A DNA stretch of 64,000 nt from assembly GCF_000685075.1 (NCBI RefSeq), contig NZ_BAYD01000036.1:1-64000 (forward strand), given 5' to 3'. The position numbers and the translations under genes were made by a program. This DNA is from Paraburkholderia oxyphila NBRC 105797 (GTDB taxonomy: Bacteria > Pseudomonadota > Gammaproteobacteria > Burkholderiales > Burkholderiaceae). Below the pieces are notes generated by a model. It ran no database searches. It saw only the letters and a list, made by a program, of their open reading frames with translations, and was not told the origin of the DNA. This document shows positions 36,542-45,293 of the stretch, piece after piece (position 1 is the stretch's first letter; the number at the start of each line of letters is the position of its first letter).

Positions 36542-37421
36542 GGACGACCTCCTGATGCTTTTGGAGCCGCTTGCCATACGCCTGGCTGACTCGGTCAAAG
36601 ATGACCGCAATGCCCACGATGGCGAGACCGTTAAAGATGCCGAGTGTGAAATACTGGTTTGCAATGGCCTTCAGCACGGGCTGCCCAAGACCCTGAACAC
36701 CAATCATCGCGGCGACGACCACCATCGCCAGAGCCATCATGATGGTCTGATTGACCCCAGCCATGATCGTCGGCAGAGCAAGAGGCAGTTGAACCTTCAA
36801 CAGCCGCTGCCAGCTCGATGAGCCAAACGCGTCGGCCGCCTCGAGAATGTCCTTGTCGACAAGACGGATACCAAGATTGGTCAAGCGTATCATCGGTGGG
36901 ATTGCGTAGATGACGACAGCGATCAGGCCAGGCACGCGTCCGATGCCCAACAACATCACCACGGGGATCAAATAGACGAAACTCGGCATGGTTTGCATCA
37001 CGTCGAGAACCGGGTCGACCAGCCTGCGAGCCCGGTCCGATCTCGCCATCAGAATGCCGATTGGCAAGCCGATGATGATCGACAGGAGCGTACAGACGAA
37101 GATCATGGACACGGTTCGCATCGTGTCCTCCCACATGTCGAGATAGCCAATCGCGGCGAGTGTGACAAGGCACCCGACGACAATCTTCCAGTTTCTGCTG
37201 GCGACCCACGCCACGGCGAGAATCAGCAGCATGATAATCGGCCACGGGGTCTGCGTCATAAAGCGTTCTGACGCCATCAAGAATTGCTGAAGCGGGTGGA
37301 ACGCTGCATCGATGGGGTCACCATACGCGGCCGTAAAGGCTCGAAAACCGTCATCGATTGACCGCTTCATATTGAGAAGCGCGTCGTCCTGCATGTGTGG
37401 GAATCTGGTTAGCCAGTTCAT
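36534..37421 (-). CDS. proW: Glycine betaine/proline-type ABC transporter permease
   Basis: Inner-membrane permease of 295 aa with about 6-7 helices. The EAA loop is EAADAFGSSSWQRLLKVQLPLALPTIMAG, as in ProW/OpuAB. I chose the start at 37421 (MNWLTRF), where GGAGGA lies 7 bases upstream; a longer frame runs to 37493. It follows proX2 by about 80 bp and overlaps proV. ProW dimerises to form the channel. Confidence 0.92.
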   Translation of the reverse strand: MNWLTRFPHMQDDALLNMKRSIDDGFRAFTAAYGDPIDAAFHPLQQFLMASERFMTQTPWPIIMLLILAVAWVASRNWKIVVGCLVTLAAIGYLDMWEDTMRTVSMIFVCTLLSIIIGLPIGILMARSDRARRLVDPVLDVMQTMPSFVYLIPVVMLLGIGRVPGLIAVVIYAIPPMIRLTNLGIRLVDKDILEAADAFGSSSWQRLLKVQLPLALPTIMAGVNQTIMMALAMVVVAAMIGVQGLGQPVLKAIANQYFTLGIFNGLAIVGIAVIFDRVSQAYGKRLQKHQEVVHG

Positions 37422-37499
37422 GTCTACTTCCTCCATTCCAGAACCATATGTGGCACTTTTCACCGCACCGAAGAATTCGGTAACGTAAGCCAACCCGGT

Positions 37500-38504
37500 T
37501 CACAGAGACGCGTTGATGCGGTCAGCTGCGTCTTTAGATACCCATTTAGTCCATACATTCTTGTTATCCTTCAAGAAATGCTTGGCACCATCCTCTCCGG
37601 TAGCCTGGTTTGCAGTCATCCAGGCCATCAACTGGTTCACTGTCGCGTTGCTCCAGGCGCGCGTATTCAGGTACTGCATGACGTCTGGACTGGTGGCCGA
37701 CGCAAAACGCTTGGTAACGAATGTATAGACGGGGTCCGACGTTTGCCAGCCAGTCGGCTTGGGATCGGGGCAATTTGCTTTCGTGGTACATCGCCGCCAT
37801 TCCGCCTCGTTAAACGGTACGCCGGGGTCAAGGCGTACCATCGGATATTTCCCAAGCAGTGCTGTGGGCGACCAGTAGTAAGCAACCAATCCTTGCTTGT
37901 GTTGATATGCCTTGGCGATAGCACTGTCGAGCCCAGCGGCGGAGCCCGTGTCAACCAGTTCAAAGTTGTCTTTATCGGCCTTGAATGCTTTGAAGAGTTG
38001 AGCCGTGATAACTGTCCAGCCCCAACCTTGCGGGCCGTTGTAGATAGCCCCTTTCTTCGGGTCATCAGGTGCAGGGAACAACTCCGGGTGTTTCAGCACG
38101 TCCGCAATGGTTTTTATTTCGGGATGCTTGTCGGCTACATATTTCGGGATGAACCACCCGTTCATACCGCCATCGGAGATTACCTTGGCGGTCTGCTGCA
38201 GTTTCCCTTCCGCCAACCCGCGCTTCACGACATCCGGAACGTTGTCTGTCCAGACTTCGGGCGCGATATCCGGCTGACCTTTTTCCACCATCGAGGTGAT
38301 GGTTGGCACAGTGTCACCTGTCGATACTTCAGCATCGCAACCATAGCCTTGGTTAAGGATGATCTTGTCGACTGCAGCTAGTACCTCGGCGCTTTGCCAG
38401 TTCATGCTTGCTATGGTTACGTGCCCGCAGGACCCGGCGTAAGAAACCGGCGCCCAGGCAACAAGGCCAAGCGCTGCGCAAAGAGAGAAGCTGATTGCTT
38501 TCAT
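37500..38504 (-). CDS. proX: Glycine betaine/proline-type ABC transporter substrate-binding protein (copy 2)
   Basis: Periplasmic receptor of 334 aa with a signal peptide (SFSLCAALGLVAWAPVSYA). It shares SCGHVTIASMNWQSAEV, KPTGW and TWMT/MAWMTANQATGEDGAKHFLK-type segments with the receptor at 32883, so the two are paralogues with different ligand-side residues (for example PEVWTDNVPD here, SEGAIDLLPT there). It heads proX-proW-proV-glyA on the minus strand. The frame reaches 38765, but the signal peptide fixes the start at 38504. Confidence 0.88.
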   Translation of the reverse strand: MKAISFSLCAALGLVAWAPVSYAGSCGHVTIASMNWQSAEVLAAVDKIILNQGYGCDAEVSTGDTVPTITSMVEKGQPDIAPEVWTDNVPDVVKRGLAEGKLQQTAKVISDGGMNGWFIPKYVADKHPEIKTIADVLKHPELFPAPDDPKKGAIYNGPQGWGWTVITAQLFKAFKADKDNFELVDTGSAAGLDSAIAKAYQHKQGLVAYYWSPTALLGKYPMVRLDPGVPFNEAEWRRCTTKANCPDPKPTGWQTSDPVYTFVTKRFASATSPDVMQYLNTRAWSNATVNQLMAWMTANQATGEDGAKHFLKDNKNVWTKWVSKDAADRINASL

Positions 38505-38569
38505 TTTCAAAACCCCTTTAATTCCTGAAAAACGTACCGGCTCGAATTCATACATGAAAATATGATTCA

Positions 38570-39895
38570 TCATTCGATTCCGGCCGACCATTCCTTGACG
38601 CTGAGGTTTGCAGTCGCGCCGATCGTCAAGAAGGGTTGTGGCGGAAGTGGCTTCGGTGTCGCGAAGCCCTTGAAGACCTTTACAAGCCATGAATCGACAC
38701 CCATTGCCGCCTCGGCAGCAGCGATCCCGGATGCGGTCGCTTTCGTGGCACCGACTCCATTGCACGCAATCGCGGCGAAGATTCCGGGCTCAATTTCCCC
38801 GAACGCCGGAACTCCGTTCCATGTGAGTGCCATCGCGCCTGCCCAGCGATACTGCATCTGCAGGCCCTTAAGCGTGGGAAAGCGCGCCTCGAACTTGCGG
38901 TCGTGTATGCGGCCGGCGCGCCCAATCGCGCCATCGCTGACCTGCAACCTGGGGTTGTACGTATAACGGGAGCGAATCAGAATTCGGTCGCCGTCGTCGC
39001 CCTGAACCCTGCGAACCGTTGTGCCCATCGGGAACGCAGGCGTTGCCGCCCATGACCGTTGACCGCCGAGTCGCTTGGGGTCAAAGGCCGCGGTCATGGA
39101 GGCATACGTATAAACATGCAGAAGCACGCCACGGAAAAGCCCAAAACTCTGCGCGTGCCCGTTATTGGCGAGGATGATCTTCGCCGCGTTCACCATACCG
39201 TTGGGTGTCTTGATACGCCACGATGTGCCTTGGCGCTCGAAAGACAAGGCGGGGGTATTTTCAAAGAGCTTGACCGAGCCGCCAAAGGAGTCGGCGAGGC
39301 CCCTGATATAGGCCGCGGGCTGAATAATCACGGTACCCGGCGTGAAAATCGCCGACGTGAATGAACGCGTGCCGGTTACCGTGGCAATCTCGTTTCCATC
39401 GAGCAAGCGATATTCTTCCTTAATGGCGTCCAATTGCCTGGCATAGGACACCACATGTTTATCGCCCTTCGGCCCCATCGCGACGTTGTACTTTCCGCAG
39501 GGGTCAAAGATGTCTTTTCCCCAGCCCTTCTCCTCTGCCAACTCCCGTGCGAGGGCGATCGCCATACGATGAATCTTGATGTCGTGGCGCCGCTCGTTGC
39601 TGTCCGAGCCCCCGTAATCCTCGGACGAGACCTCGTGAGGCAAATCGATGATGAACCCGGAGTTCCGCCCGGTGGCGCCCTGCGCAATTTCTCCAGCTTC
39701 GAGGACCGCGACCTTGAGCTTGGGATCGAGTTGTGACAGACGCCGGGCCGCCGAAAGCCCGGCGAACCCTCCGCCAATAACGGCGATGTCGGCATTGACG
39801 GTGCCGCTAAGCGCGGGGCGTGGCTTCCTCGGGGGCAGCATGGAGACCCAACCCGATTGGCCCAAATGCTGGGGGAGTTTGCTAGCTACGAACAT
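38570..39895 (-). CDS. FAD-dependent oxidoreductase, DAO superfamily (third PuuB-like enzyme)
   Basis: A 441-aa flavoenzyme. The FAD fold is ADIAVIGGGFAGLSAARRLSQ, followed by ATGRNSGFIIDLPHEVSSED, the same signature as the two oxidases at 13890 and 20900 but clearly diverged. The C-terminal FAAIACNGVGATKATASG closes the cofactor site. It is the last gene of an operon with a DHDPS-family lyase (27 bp upstream) and an aldehyde dehydrogenase, driven by regulon promoter 6. It probably oxidises an amine or imino acid whose product is processed by the lyase. A role as a D-hydroxyproline- or N-methyl amino acid oxidase would fit but is unproven. Confidence 0.84.
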   Translation of the reverse strand: MFVASKLPQHLGQSGWVSMLPPRKPRPALSGTVNADIAVIGGGFAGLSAARRLSQLDPKLKVAVLEAGEIAQGATGRNSGFIIDLPHEVSSEDYGGSDSNERRHDIKIHRMAIALARELAEEKGWGKDIFDPCGKYNVAMGPKGDKHVVSYARQLDAIKEEYRLLDGNEIATVTGTRSFTSAIFTPGTVIIQPAAYIRGLADSFGGSVKLFENTPALSFERQGTSWRIKTPNGMVNAAKIILANNGHAQSFGLFRGVLLHVYTYASMTAAFDPKRLGGQRSWAATPAFPMGTTVRRVQGDDGDRILIRSRYTYNPRLQVSDGAIGRAGRIHDRKFEARFPTLKGLQMQYRWAGAMALTWNGVPAFGEIEPGIFAAIACNGVGATKATASGIAAAEAAMGVDSWLVKVFKGFATPKPLPPQPFLTIGATANLSVKEWSAGIE

Positions 39896-39921
39896 GATAT
39901 TTCGTCCGGTCTCTCGATGAA

Positions 39922-40812
39922 TTACAGAGCCTTTTCGCGCTCGACCAGATCACCGAGCGCACGCCTCAGGGCATCGATCTTCCCGGCCGAAAGGCGTGAC
40001 AAGGGGCGACGCGGGTTGCCGGCGCCATAGCCCGTCATTTGCGCGGCCGCATAGACCGATTGCACATAGTCGCCTTGCCAGATCAACGACATGGCGGGCT
40101 CCAGGATTCGCCAGACTTCTCTCGCGTCATCCCAGCGATGCTCCTGTGCCGCAGCGACCAGCTCGACGCAAGTCTTCGGTGCGAAATTGGCACCGCCCCA
40201 GATCAGCCCGCCCACACCGGCATACATCGCGTACGGCACGAGCGGGTCCGCGCCGTTCATCATTGGCAACCCCGTGCGGATCAGGGCCGCCTGGCTGGCC
40301 AGATCGCCACTGCTGTCCTTTACCGCGAGGAATTCGGGAATCTCACACAGCCGGCGCAGGAGCGACGGCGTGATTTCCACGCCAACGGCTTGCGGCACGT
40401 TGTAGCCAATAATCGGCACGCCGGCACGTGCGACCGAGGAATAGAACTCGAATACCCCGTCGTCATCAGCCGGTCCCTCGAAGAACGGCGGCAGCACCAT
40501 GACCGCTCCTGCACCGCAGTCCGCAGCATGACGCGTAAGCTCGACGACATCATCGACGAGCAGCGCGGACGTCTGGGCGATGATTCGTGCGCGTCCGTTA
40601 ATTACCTTGGCCCCAAACGCCACGAGCGACTTGGACTCCTCCCGAGAGAGGTAGACGTGCATGCCTGTGCCCGAGCTCAGGACGAAGCCGCCAACGCCCA
40701 CCGCGAGATACCGTTCGATCAGGCTCTCCAACCGACCATAGTCGATTTTCCCGCTTTCATCAAAAGGAGTACTAATTGCCAGATTGATGCCATGAAATGC
40801 AAAGTTGCTCAT
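39922..40812 (-). CDS. Dihydrodipicolinate synthase/N-acetylneuraminate lyase family protein
   Basis: A class I aldolase-type enzyme of 296 aa. The Schiff-base lysine lies in FLAVKDSSGDLASQ and the catalytic tyrosine in IIGYNVPQAVG. The N-terminus GINLAISTPFDESGKID is standard for the family. Members perform aldol cleavage, dehydration or deamination of 2-keto acids. Here it lies 4 bp after an aldehyde dehydrogenase gene and before an FAD oxidase gene. In hydroxyproline breakdown the same trio (oxidase, pyrroline-carboxylate deaminase, semialdehyde dehydrogenase) yields 2-oxoglutarate, but sugar-acid dehydratases also belong to this family. I leave the substrate open. Confidence 0.88.
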   Translation of the reverse strand: MSNFAFHGINLAISTPFDESGKIDYGRLESLIERYLAVGVGGFVLSSGTGMHVYLSREESKSLVAFGAKVINGRARIIAQTSALLVDDVVELTRHAADCGAGAVMVLPPFFEGPADDDGVFEFYSSVARAGVPIIGYNVPQAVGVEITPSLLRRLCEIPEFLAVKDSSGDLASQAALIRTGLPMMNGADPLVPYAMYAGVGGLIWGGANFAPKTCVELVAAAQEHRWDDAREVWRILEPAMSLIWQGDYVQSVYAAAQMTGYGAGNPRRPLSRLSAGKIDALRRALGDLVEREKAL

Positions 40813-40816
40813 GTCG

Positions 40817-42316
40817 TTACTCTTCGTCCGTTTCGTTATCGTTCAGATCAAGCCAGATGGTCTTGAGTTGTGTGTATTGATCGTGCGCGGCGAGAGAGTT
40901 GTCTCGACCGCCGAAACCCGACTGCTTGAAGCCGCCAAATGGTGTCGTGATGTCGCCTTCACCAAACGAGTTCACGGTAACGGTGCCCGCGCGAATCGCT
41001 CGCGCAGCGCGCATCGCACGCTTGCCATTACCGGCGAAAACCGAGGCAGCAAGGCCATAGTCGGTGTCGTTAGCAATGTCGACTGCTTCCTGCAGGCTGT
41101 CTACCGTGATGACCGAGAGAATCGGGCCAAAAATCTCTTCACGCGCATGCCGTACGGCGTTACTTTCTACATCGATGACTGTGGGGTGGACATAGCGCCC
41201 CTCACTCGTTTTCCCGCCATAAAGCACGTTCACTTCGTCGGCAAGATAGGACGCCACCTTCTCGTAGTGCTGTTGCGAAATCAATGGGCCGATACGGTGC
41301 GCAGGGTCGAGCGGATCGCCGACACGCCATTCTTCGGCAAGCTTCGTGATCTTGTCGAGAAGCGACGACTTGATGTCACGATGAACGATGAGCCTCGAAA
41401 TGGCCGAACAGTTTTCGCCCATGTTCCAGAACGCACCGTTGACAATATGGCCTGCCACGGCTTCCAGATCCGTTGCGTCGGACATCACGATGCAGGGATT
41501 CTTGCCGCCCATTTCAAGCACAATCTCCTTGAGATTGCTTTCGGCCGAATAGGCCAGGAAGCGTCGCCCCGTATCGGTCGAACCGGTGAACGACACCATG
41601 TCGATGTCGCGATGGCGGCCAATGGGTTCACCTACCGCAGGCCCCGTACCGGTGACGACATTGAAGACGCCCGGAGGAATACCCGCTTCAAGCGCGAGTT
41701 CAGCGACGCGCATCGTGGTAAGCGACGTTTCCTCGGCGGGCTTCACGACGAGCGAGCAGCCGGCGGCAAGAGAGGGCCCGATTTTCCATGCCAGCATCAG
41801 AAGCGGGAAGTTCCAGGGCAACACCAAGCCGACAACACCAACCGGTTCCCGCACGATCATGGCGATATGGCTATCCGAAGCGGGCGAGACCTGGTCGTAT
41901 ATCTTGTCGATGGCCTCTGCGTGCCAGCGCAGCACGTTGATCGTTTCAGGAACGTCGACCGTCTGGCAGTCGAAAATCGTCTTTCCGCTATCGAGACTCT
42001 CCATGACCGAAAGTTCAAGAGCGTTCTTCTCGATGAGGTCGGCCAACTTGAGAATCACCTGCTTACGGGCAGAAGGATGCAACTTGGACCAGCGCCCGTC
42101 AGCAAATGCGGCGCGCGCGCTCGCGACTGCCAAGTCAACGTCTTCCGTCGAGCAAGCCGGAACGTCCGCCAGATGCTCGCCTGTCGCAGGATTAAGCGTC
42201 GCAAACGTCTCGCCCGATAAAGCACCACGTGCCTCGCCATCGATGATTGCAAGGGTCGGTAGCTTTATCTCACGAGCGATTTTCCGGTACTCGGTAGCGG
42301 ACAGCAAATCTGTCAT
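40817..42316 (-). CDS. Aldehyde dehydrogenase (PuuC/BetB-like)
   Basis: NAD(P)-linked aldehyde dehydrogenase of 499 aa. The cofactor region is PWNFPLLMLAWKIGPSLAAG, the base is in VLEMGGKNPCIV and the catalytic cysteine in NMGENCSAISR. The length and GGFKQSGFGGRDNSL end are typical of the gamma-aminobutyraldehyde/betaine-aldehyde group. It is the first gene of a three-gene operon and lies about 385 bp downstream of regulon promoter 6, with a GntR pseudogene in between. It should oxidise the aldehyde produced by an amine oxidase. Confidence 0.9.
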   Translation of the reverse strand: MTDLLSATEYRKIAREIKLPTLAIIDGEARGALSGETFATLNPATGEHLADVPACSTEDVDLAVASARAAFADGRWSKLHPSARKQVILKLADLIEKNALELSVMESLDSGKTIFDCQTVDVPETINVLRWHAEAIDKIYDQVSPASDSHIAMIVREPVGVVGLVLPWNFPLLMLAWKIGPSLAAGCSLVVKPAEETSLTTMRVAELALEAGIPPGVFNVVTGTGPAVGEPIGRHRDIDMVSFTGSTDTGRRFLAYSAESNLKEIVLEMGGKNPCIVMSDATDLEAVAGHIVNGAFWNMGENCSAISRLIVHRDIKSSLLDKITKLAEEWRVGDPLDPAHRIGPLISQQHYEKVASYLADEVNVLYGGKTSEGRYVHPTVIDVESNAVRHAREEIFGPILSVITVDSLQEAVDIANDTDYGLAASVFAGNGKRAMRAARAIRAGTVTVNSFGEGDITTPFGGFKQSGFGGRDNSLAAHDQYTQLKTIWLDLNDNETDEE

Positions 42317-42410
42317 AGCAGTCTCTCACTGATACAGATGTTTATGAGGAACCAAACAAGTCATTAATTTAGTAATACTAAAACTATAACGAAGCATCTA
42401 CTTATTTACG

Positions 42411-42640
42411 GGCGACACACGCGGCCATATTGAGCCACGCCAGGTTGACGTTCGCTAGTACAACGCTTCCAGTAAGCTCGGCATCACGCCGTTGGATGGC
42501 GTCGAAGATGGTGCATACTGCGGTCGCGAACAAAATTTCCGGTCGCTGCCCAAGGGGTGTGCTCAAAGGGACCGTTACTGTCCTGAGAGATCCCTTCGTG
42601 CGGGTCGATTTCGATGACAGTCGCCTTAGTGTGCCGTCCT
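42411..42640 (-). pseudogene. Internally deleted GntR-FCD pseudogene
   Basis: Two blocks match the intact GntR gene just upstream. 42411-42533 matches its 3' coding end (shared CGCCAGGTTGACGT and CTCGGCATCACGCCGTTG). 42541-42640 matches its 5' end (a 23-base exact match covering the region just inside the start codon). About 490 bp between them are missing, which removes most of the DNA-binding and ligand domains. The start codon is also lost (CAT of the intact gene reads AGT here on the plus strand). It is therefore a dead tandem duplicate. Confidence 0.85.
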
Positions 42641-42683
42641 GTCATACCGGGTAGCGGTCATCCCAGCGCCACCGGGCGCCCCA

Positions 42684-42771
42684 TTGCTACCGTTACCACA
42701 AGATTACGAAGCCGATATTGACCCCACAAACGAAATCGCCGCATGAGATATGCTGGCCAGGAATACCTTGG
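42684..42771. repeat. 88-bp direct repeat, copy B
   Basis: It aligns ungapped with 20403-20490 (liv promoter), about 79 of 88 identical. It lies between the intact GntR gene and its pseudogene copy, so a promoter-bearing segment appears to have been copied over a 22-kb distance, or two related operons were duplicated and diverged. Confidence 0.85.
42701..42771 (-). promoter_or_regulatory. Regulon promoter 6 (towards the aldehyde dehydrogenase operon)
   Basis: Minus-strand order: operator half-sites TATTCC (42760-42765) and AGCATA (42749-42754), -35 TTGTGG (42724-42729), 17 bp, -10 TAATCT (42701-42706). It reads through the GntR pseudogene towards the dehydrogenase/DHDPS/oxidase operon. Confidence 0.72.
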
Positions 42772-42810
42772 TGACAGCTTATTGAGGACCAAGGCATTCA
42801 GCTGGCATTG

Positions 42811-43530
42811 CTAAAACTCAAACGGTACATCTACGCCTTCGGGCGCCACATACGCAGCCATGTTGCGCCGCGCCAGGTTGACGTGCGCCAGCACAACTGA
42901 TCCGGCAGCCTCGGCATCACGCCGTTGAATGGCATCGATGATGTCTTCGTGTTGCTGCACCGCGGTCGCGAGTTCGGCTTCCATTCGCTCGTTGCTCGGT
43001 TGATAGAACGTCTTGCCAAGCCTGGCGTGGTCAATCAGCAAGCGGCACAGACTTGGCAGCAGATACGGATTGCGCGCCATCTTGCCTATTGCCAGGTGAA
43101 ACTGGTCATTCTCCAGTACCCGCTCATCCACGATGGTTCCTTCCACTGCCGCGCGGAATCGCTCCTGGATTCGCTTGAGCGCGTCGATGTCCGCCGGTGT
43201 CGCCTGCGTCGCTGCGAGCTTCGTCGTTGCAACGTAAATCAATGGTGCTGCCAAAAAATAGCTGCGCAGCGAGTCGTAGTTCATGGAGGCAACGCGGGGT
43301 GCGCGATTCGCCTCGAGTTCAACATACCCTTCGGCAGCCATTTGGCGCATCAACTCGCGCACTGGCTGGCGCGACAGCCCGAACTCTACGCTCAGTGCCA
43401 CCTCGTCGAGAGTCGAACCCGGCGCCAGTTCCATGCTGAGGATGCGTTGCCGAAGGGCATGCCCGAAGGCAGCCTTGCGGTCCAGGGAGGGAGCTTCCTC
43501 CTGGTCGATTTCGATGACAGTCGCCTTCAT
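42811..43530 (-). CDS. GntR-family regulator with FCD domain (paralogue 2)
   Basis: A regulator of 239 aa. The winged helix is in RQRILSMELAPGSTLDEVALSVEF and SRQPVRELMRQMAAEGYVEL, and the FCD domain has NDQFHLAIGKMA and the histidine of QQHEDIIDAI. AGGAGG lies four bases before the ATG at 43530; the frame reaching 43893 has no family similarity. It is paralogous to the gene at 29397 and the source of the pseudogene at 42411. Palindromes upstream (43553-43593) suggest autoregulation. It lies between the aldehyde dehydrogenase operon and the divergent reductase/DMSP-lyase operon, either of which it may control. Confidence 0.9.
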   Translation of the reverse strand: MKATVIEIDQEEAPSLDRKAAFGHALRQRILSMELAPGSTLDEVALSVEFGLSRQPVRELMRQMAAEGYVELEANRAPRVASMNYDSLRSYFLAAPLIYVATTKLAATQATPADIDALKRIQERFRAAVEGTIVDERVLENDQFHLAIGKMARNPYLLPSLCRLLIDHARLGKTFYQPSNERMEAELATAVQQHEDIIDAIQRRDAEAAGSVVLAHVNLARRNMAAYVAPEGVDVPFEF

Positions 43531-43552
43531 ATGCCCTCCTGTTACACTCATC

Positions 43553-43593
43553 TTGTGTCGACAAATTGTATAAGTCAAGGCGACAATGTGTCG
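43553..43593. promoter_or_regulatory. Candidate GntR operators
   Basis: Two short palindromes, TTGTGTCGACAA (43553-43564) and CGACAATGTGTCG (43581-43593), lie 23-63 bp upstream of the GntR start codon. TTGT-N4-ACAA fits the general form of FadR/FCD-type operators. The assignment is inference. Confidence 0.5.
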
Positions 43594-43826
43594 GATCAGG
43601 GAAGTTACCAATAAAAATGAGGAATGATGCCGTGCCAGGCAGGTCACACCACCTGTGCCGCCGATGCCGCTGCGCGGGGAGTTTGTTACCTCCGGTAAGG
43701 GGACCGCGCCCGCAAGGACTGGCCATACGCCCCGGGAGACACCGCACTGAGGCGGTCGAACTACTACTTCGGCCACCGGAATCATCCGGGCCTCTCTCGA
43801 CTCATAACTTAATGTAATGAAGCGGG

Positions 43827-43869
43827 GAAAATAAAGCGCATTGACGCTACCTTGGTGCACGCCAATACT
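43827..43869 (+). promoter_or_regulatory. Promoter of the reductase/DMSP-lyase operon
   Basis: GAAAATAAAGCGCA runs into -35 TTGACG (43841-43846), then 17 bp and -10 AATACT (43864-43869). The 20-bp block, the spacing and the -10 are identical to the promoter of the Rieske oxygenase gene. The leader to the start codon at 44006 is about 130 bp. Confidence 0.8.
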
Positions 43870-44005
43870 CGTCGCACAGCGAGGGCAGTTCAAAACCTGA
43901 GAAGAAATATCAGATGAACGCGGCGCGCCGTCGGAACAAGCGTCGCCCTGCTATCGCAATTTCCAAGGATGCGCGTTGAGCAGTTCATGGCTGGTCAGCA
44001 GCTGA

Positions 44006-45172
44006 ATGAGCACGCAAGACGGTCACAACAGATTTGATGCTATGAACTCGATTGAAGGAATGTTCGACTTGGCGCCTGAAGCTGAAGACAGGCTTGCAAA
44101 CCCGAGGACGTGGGAAAGTGGCGGCCATCCTTGGGCCAGTAACGAGCAGCGGACCCTGACATGTTGTCGCGTGGTTGAGGAAACCCACGACGTCAAGAGC
44201 TTTCAATTTCGCGTGGGTGATGGGCTGCCCGTAGGTTTTGAACCCGGCCAATTCGTGACCGTGTCGGCCAACGTCCAAGGACAGGCGGTAGAGCGTTGCT
44301 ACACGATCTCCTCCGCCCCGACGCGTCCCTGGCTTGTTTCCATCACCGTAAAGCGGGTACCCGGCGGGATCGTGTCGAACTGGCTTCACGACAACATGAA
44401 GCCGGGAAGCCTGTTGCGTGCATACGGTCCGGCCGGCACCTTCACCCCCACAGCGGCACCGGCCATCAAGTCCCTGTACCTCTCTGCAGGCTCAGGGATC
44501 ACCCCTTTGATGTCCATGACACGCGCGAGCCTCGATCTCGGGCTGGACCGTGACGTCGTATTCGTTCATAGCGCCAGGACACCGGCAGATATCATTTTCC
44601 GAAACGAACTGCAGAGGCTCGCAGAGCTCTCCCCCCGACTTCGCACTTTTTTCGTCTGCGAAGGCCCCGGCGAGCAAGCAGATTGGCAGGGACCGATTGG
44701 CCGACTGAGTCTGCAGCTTCTTTCCGACTGGGCGCCTGACTATGCCGATCGTGAAGTGTTCACCTGCGGGCCCGCCGGCTACATGAGCGCAGTGCGCGAA
44801 TTGCTTCGTGCGGGTGGCCACGACCCGGCACGATACCACCAGGAAAGCTTTGACATTGCCGCTGGTGTCGCTGCAGAACCCGCCGCGCCGGAAAGCGATA
44901 CTCCCCAAGATACCTTCACGGTCAAGCTCGCACGCTCCTCGAAGGCGTTCACCATGAATGCTTCCGAAACCGTGCTCGCTGCGGCAAGAAAAGCCGGAGT
45001 CGCCGTCCCGTCGTCATGCAGCCAGGGCATTTGCGGTACGTGCAAGACCAAGGTACTCGAAGGCACGGTGGACATGAAACACAACGGTGGGATTCGTGAC
45101 AGAGAAGTCCTGAAGGGTTTCCGGCTGCTCTGTTGCAGCCGTCCAACGTCAAACCTTGTACTCGAGCTCTAG
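44006..45172 (+). CDS. gbcB: Flavin/[2Fe-2S] reductase, GbcB-like partner of the Rieske oxygenase
   Basis: An electron-transfer protein of 388 aa. The FAD domain has RCYTISSAPT, the NAD(P) domain begins YLSAGSGITPLMSM, and a C-terminal plant-type ferredoxin domain carries SCSQGICGTCKTKV with the fourth cysteine in LLCCSR. This order (FAD, NAD, ferredoxin) matches GbcB and related oxygenase reductases. It passes NADH electrons to the Rieske oxygenase encoded 12 kb away under an identical promoter. Starts at 44006 or 44042 are possible; neither has a clear ribosome-binding site. It leads the plus-strand operon with the two DMSP-lyase-like genes. Confidence 0.87.
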   Translation: MSTQDGHNRFDAMNSIEGMFDLAPEAEDRLANPRTWESGGHPWASNEQRTLTCCRVVEETHDVKSFQFRVGDGLPVGFEPGQFVTVSANVQGQAVERCYTISSAPTRPWLVSITVKRVPGGIVSNWLHDNMKPGSLLRAYGPAGTFTPTAAPAIKSLYLSAGSGITPLMSMTRASLDLGLDRDVVFVHSARTPADIIFRNELQRLAELSPRLRTFFVCEGPGEQADWQGPIGRLSLQLLSDWAPDYADREVFTCGPAGYMSAVRELLRAGGHDPARYHQESFDIAAGVAAEPAAPESDTPQDTFTVKLARSSKAFTMNASETVLAAARKAGVAVPSSCSQGICGTCKTKVLEGTVDMKHNGGIRDREVLKGFRLLCCSRPTSNLVLEL

Positions 45173-45293
45173 CGCGTCGCCCAGGGTCATCACGCTAGTC
45201 ACAAGGCACTTCGCCGCGGGATCAAAGCCGCCCCGAGACGCCCGTCGTTATTCCGTGCAAACGCAACATCAAAACAGCCCCAGGAAAAACAGG

